DNA from: an uncultured Lentisphaeraceae bacterium
Lineage (GTDB): Bacteria; Verrucomicrobiota; Kiritimatiellia; RFP12; DVOR01
Assembly (NCBI GenBank): GCA_946056345.1
Contig: CAMGJH010000046.1
Location: 1-7,422 of the forward strand
Direction: 5' to 3'
Length of the DNA stretch: 7,422 nucleotides
Positions 6,174 through 7,422 of the stretch are shown in pieces; within the stretch, counting starts at the first letter, position 1; the number at the start of each line of letters is the position of its first letter. A program made the translations under genes and the position numbers. The notes under the pieces are model-generated. The model was not told the DNA's origin, searched no databases, and was given only the letters and a program-made list of their open reading frames with translations.

Positions 6174-7422
6174 ATGGCAGAGGACGAAGCGGCGCAGACG
6201 GTCGAGAGCGGGCAGGCTTTTCAGAAGCGGGCGATGGGCTCGCGGGAGGAGTTTGCTGTCGGTGCGCGGATTGGGGCCTACCGGGTGTTGCGGAAGATTG
6301 GCGAAGGGGGGATGGGGGCGGTCTACGAGGTGGAGCACGAGATGCTCCATCAGCGCTTTGCGCTCAAGACTTTCTTCTTTACCGACAGCTCGGCCGAGGA
6401 GCGGGCGGATACCGAGCAGCGTTTTCTCTTGGAGGCGCGGGTCACTGCGCAGATGCGCCACACGGGGATTGTGGCGGTGCAGACGTTGGACCGGGACGCG
6501 GCGAGCGGGAGCTACTACTTCGTGATGGAGTATGTGGCGATGGGGCGGGCGCGGCGGGAGGCGTTGCTGGCTTCGGCGGTGGACGATGGCAAGGCGTGGC
6601 GCGAGATGACCTCGGGGGTGACGGTGGCCGAGGGGGAGGCGGCGGTGGGGCTCTCCTTGGAGGATTTGCTGCAGCACGCCAAGCGGCTGAATCGGCCGCT
6701 CAACCCGGGGGTGGTCCGCCAGCTTTTGATTGACGTGGCCGACGCGCTCTCCTACGCGCACCACTTTGGTGAGGGGATTATCCACCGCGACATCAAGCCG
6801 GCCAATATCTTAGTCCGCGCAGATGGGCACGCGGTGATTGCGGACTTCGGGGTGGCGAAGGTGCTCGATAAGCGGCTGCGCGGGTCGATGCTCGGCGCGG
6901 GCGGGGCGAGTCTGTCGCTGCGGATGGATGAGGGGGGCGCGGCCTATCACCTCATTTTGGGCACGCGCGACTATATGGCCCCGGAGCTGCTTTCTGGCGC
7001 GCCGCCCTCGCCGAAGACCGACCTCTTTGCCCTGGGCGTGGTGGCCTACCAGCTGCTCACGGGCGAGAGCTTTGGGGCGGGCGCGAAGATGCCCTCCGAG
7101 CTCGGTTTCCCCAAGGCCTGGGACGCGCCGATTGTCGGTTGCCTTTACACCGACCCCGCCGACCGTTGGGCCAGCGTGGCCGAGTTCCAGCGTTCGCTCG
7201 AGGGGCTTAAACCCTTGCGGCTGCAGCCCAAGACCGGGAACAAGGAGCGGACGCGTACCGTGCAGAGCGCCTCGCCCTTGGCCGTGCCGTTGGCGACGCC
7301 GGCGCCGGCGGCCCCTGAGCCTCGGCGTGGCAGGTGGGTGCTATCGGTGGTGATGGCCATAGTGGACGGAACCGCGCTGGAACAGTTCATTTGCAAGACC
7401 GATCTTGGCAGTGTTTCTCGCC
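6174..7422 (+). CDS. Hanks-type serine/threonine protein kinase, 3' end outside the window
   Basis: The frame is open for 416 codons to the right edge. It is a eukaryotic-like (PknB-type) kinase that phosphorylates Ser or Thr on proteins with ATP. Motifs: glycine loop IGEGGMGAVY (42-51), ATP lysine K65 in ALK, helix-C glutamate probably E87, catalytic loop HRDIKPAN (204-211), DFG (224-226) and APE (269-271). All catalytic residues are present, so it should be active. Two parts are longer than usual: about 37 residues after the hinge (about 122-159), and an activation segment of about 45 residues between DFG and APE rich in Gly, Ala and Ser. After the domain comes an Ala-Pro linker (about 355-380), then RRGRWVLSVVMAIV near 385-397, which is hydrophobic but short for a membrane span. 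The start is the first ATG; no downstream start fits before the glycine loop except ATG at 6234. Confidence 0.88.
   Translation, partial: MAEDEAAQTVESGQAFQKRAMGSREEFAVGARIGAYRVLRKIGEGGMGAVYEVEHEMLHQRFALKTFFFTDSSAEERADTEQRFLLEARVTAQMRHTGIVAVQTLDRDAASGSYYFVMEYVAMGRARREALLASAVDDGKAWREMTSGVTVAEGEAAVGLSLEDLLQHAKRLNRPLNPGVVRQLLIDVADALSYAHHFGEGIIHRDIKPANILVRADGHAVIADFGVAKVLDKRLRGSMLGAGGASLSLRMDEGGAAYHLILGTRDYMAPELLSGAPPSPKTDLFALGVVAYQLLTGESFGAGAKMPSELGFPKAWDAPIVGCLYTDPADRWASVAEFQRSLEGLKPLRLQPKTGNKERTRTVQSASPLAVPLATPAPAAPEPRRGRWVLSVVMAIVDGTALEQFICKTDLGSVSR

Overview
The window is GC-rich bacterial chromosome carrying four genes and two repeat-rich spacers. The genes are a clpC-type AAA+ unfoldase (+), a small hotdog thioesterase directly behind it (+), a type I-C-like cas3 on the opposite strand (-), and a Hanks-type serine/threonine kinase (+) that runs off the right edge. 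High GC, a Hanks-type kinase with a long insert after the hinge, and spacers built from short GC-rich repeats and heptamer arrays would suit a member of the PVC group (Kiritimatiellota, Verrucomicrobiota or Lentisphaerota). That placement is a guess; no rRNA or other marker gene is present.

Layout. Positions 1-360 are a spacer with four TGGCAC boxes, a conserved 16-mer, heptamer arrays, a TATAAT box and a strong Shine-Dalgarno sequence. Positions 361-3109 hold clpC. Its second Clp_N repeat is broken by a 97-nt duplication whose central 79 nt have been turned almost entirely into G; removing 97 nt restores one 883-codon reading frame. Positions 3113-3535 hold a YiiD_C-like thioesterase, separated from clpC by 3 nt. 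After a 30-nt gap, cas3 (3566-5782, minus strand) converges on it. cas3 has its own near-consensus promoter and no other cas gene beside it in the window. Positions 5804-6173 are the second spacer, with 22-bp tandem repeats, seven CCCGGG sites, the same 16-mer and another heptamer array. The kinase starts at 6174.

How they work together. ClpC keeps the UVR-like middle motif and the VGF loop that docks ClpP, so it should be the unfoldase of a ClpCP protease. The thioesterase is probably co-transcribed with it, but no functional link is visible. Cas3 has every nuclease and helicase motif I could check, so it looks active and would need a Cascade encoded elsewhere. The kinase is divergent from cas3 and has no evident link to it. 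The most interesting points are the modular spacers, which repeat the same parts in the same order ahead of two unrelated genes, the solitary cas3, and the G-converted duplication in clpC, which looks more like a sequencing or assembly error than biology.
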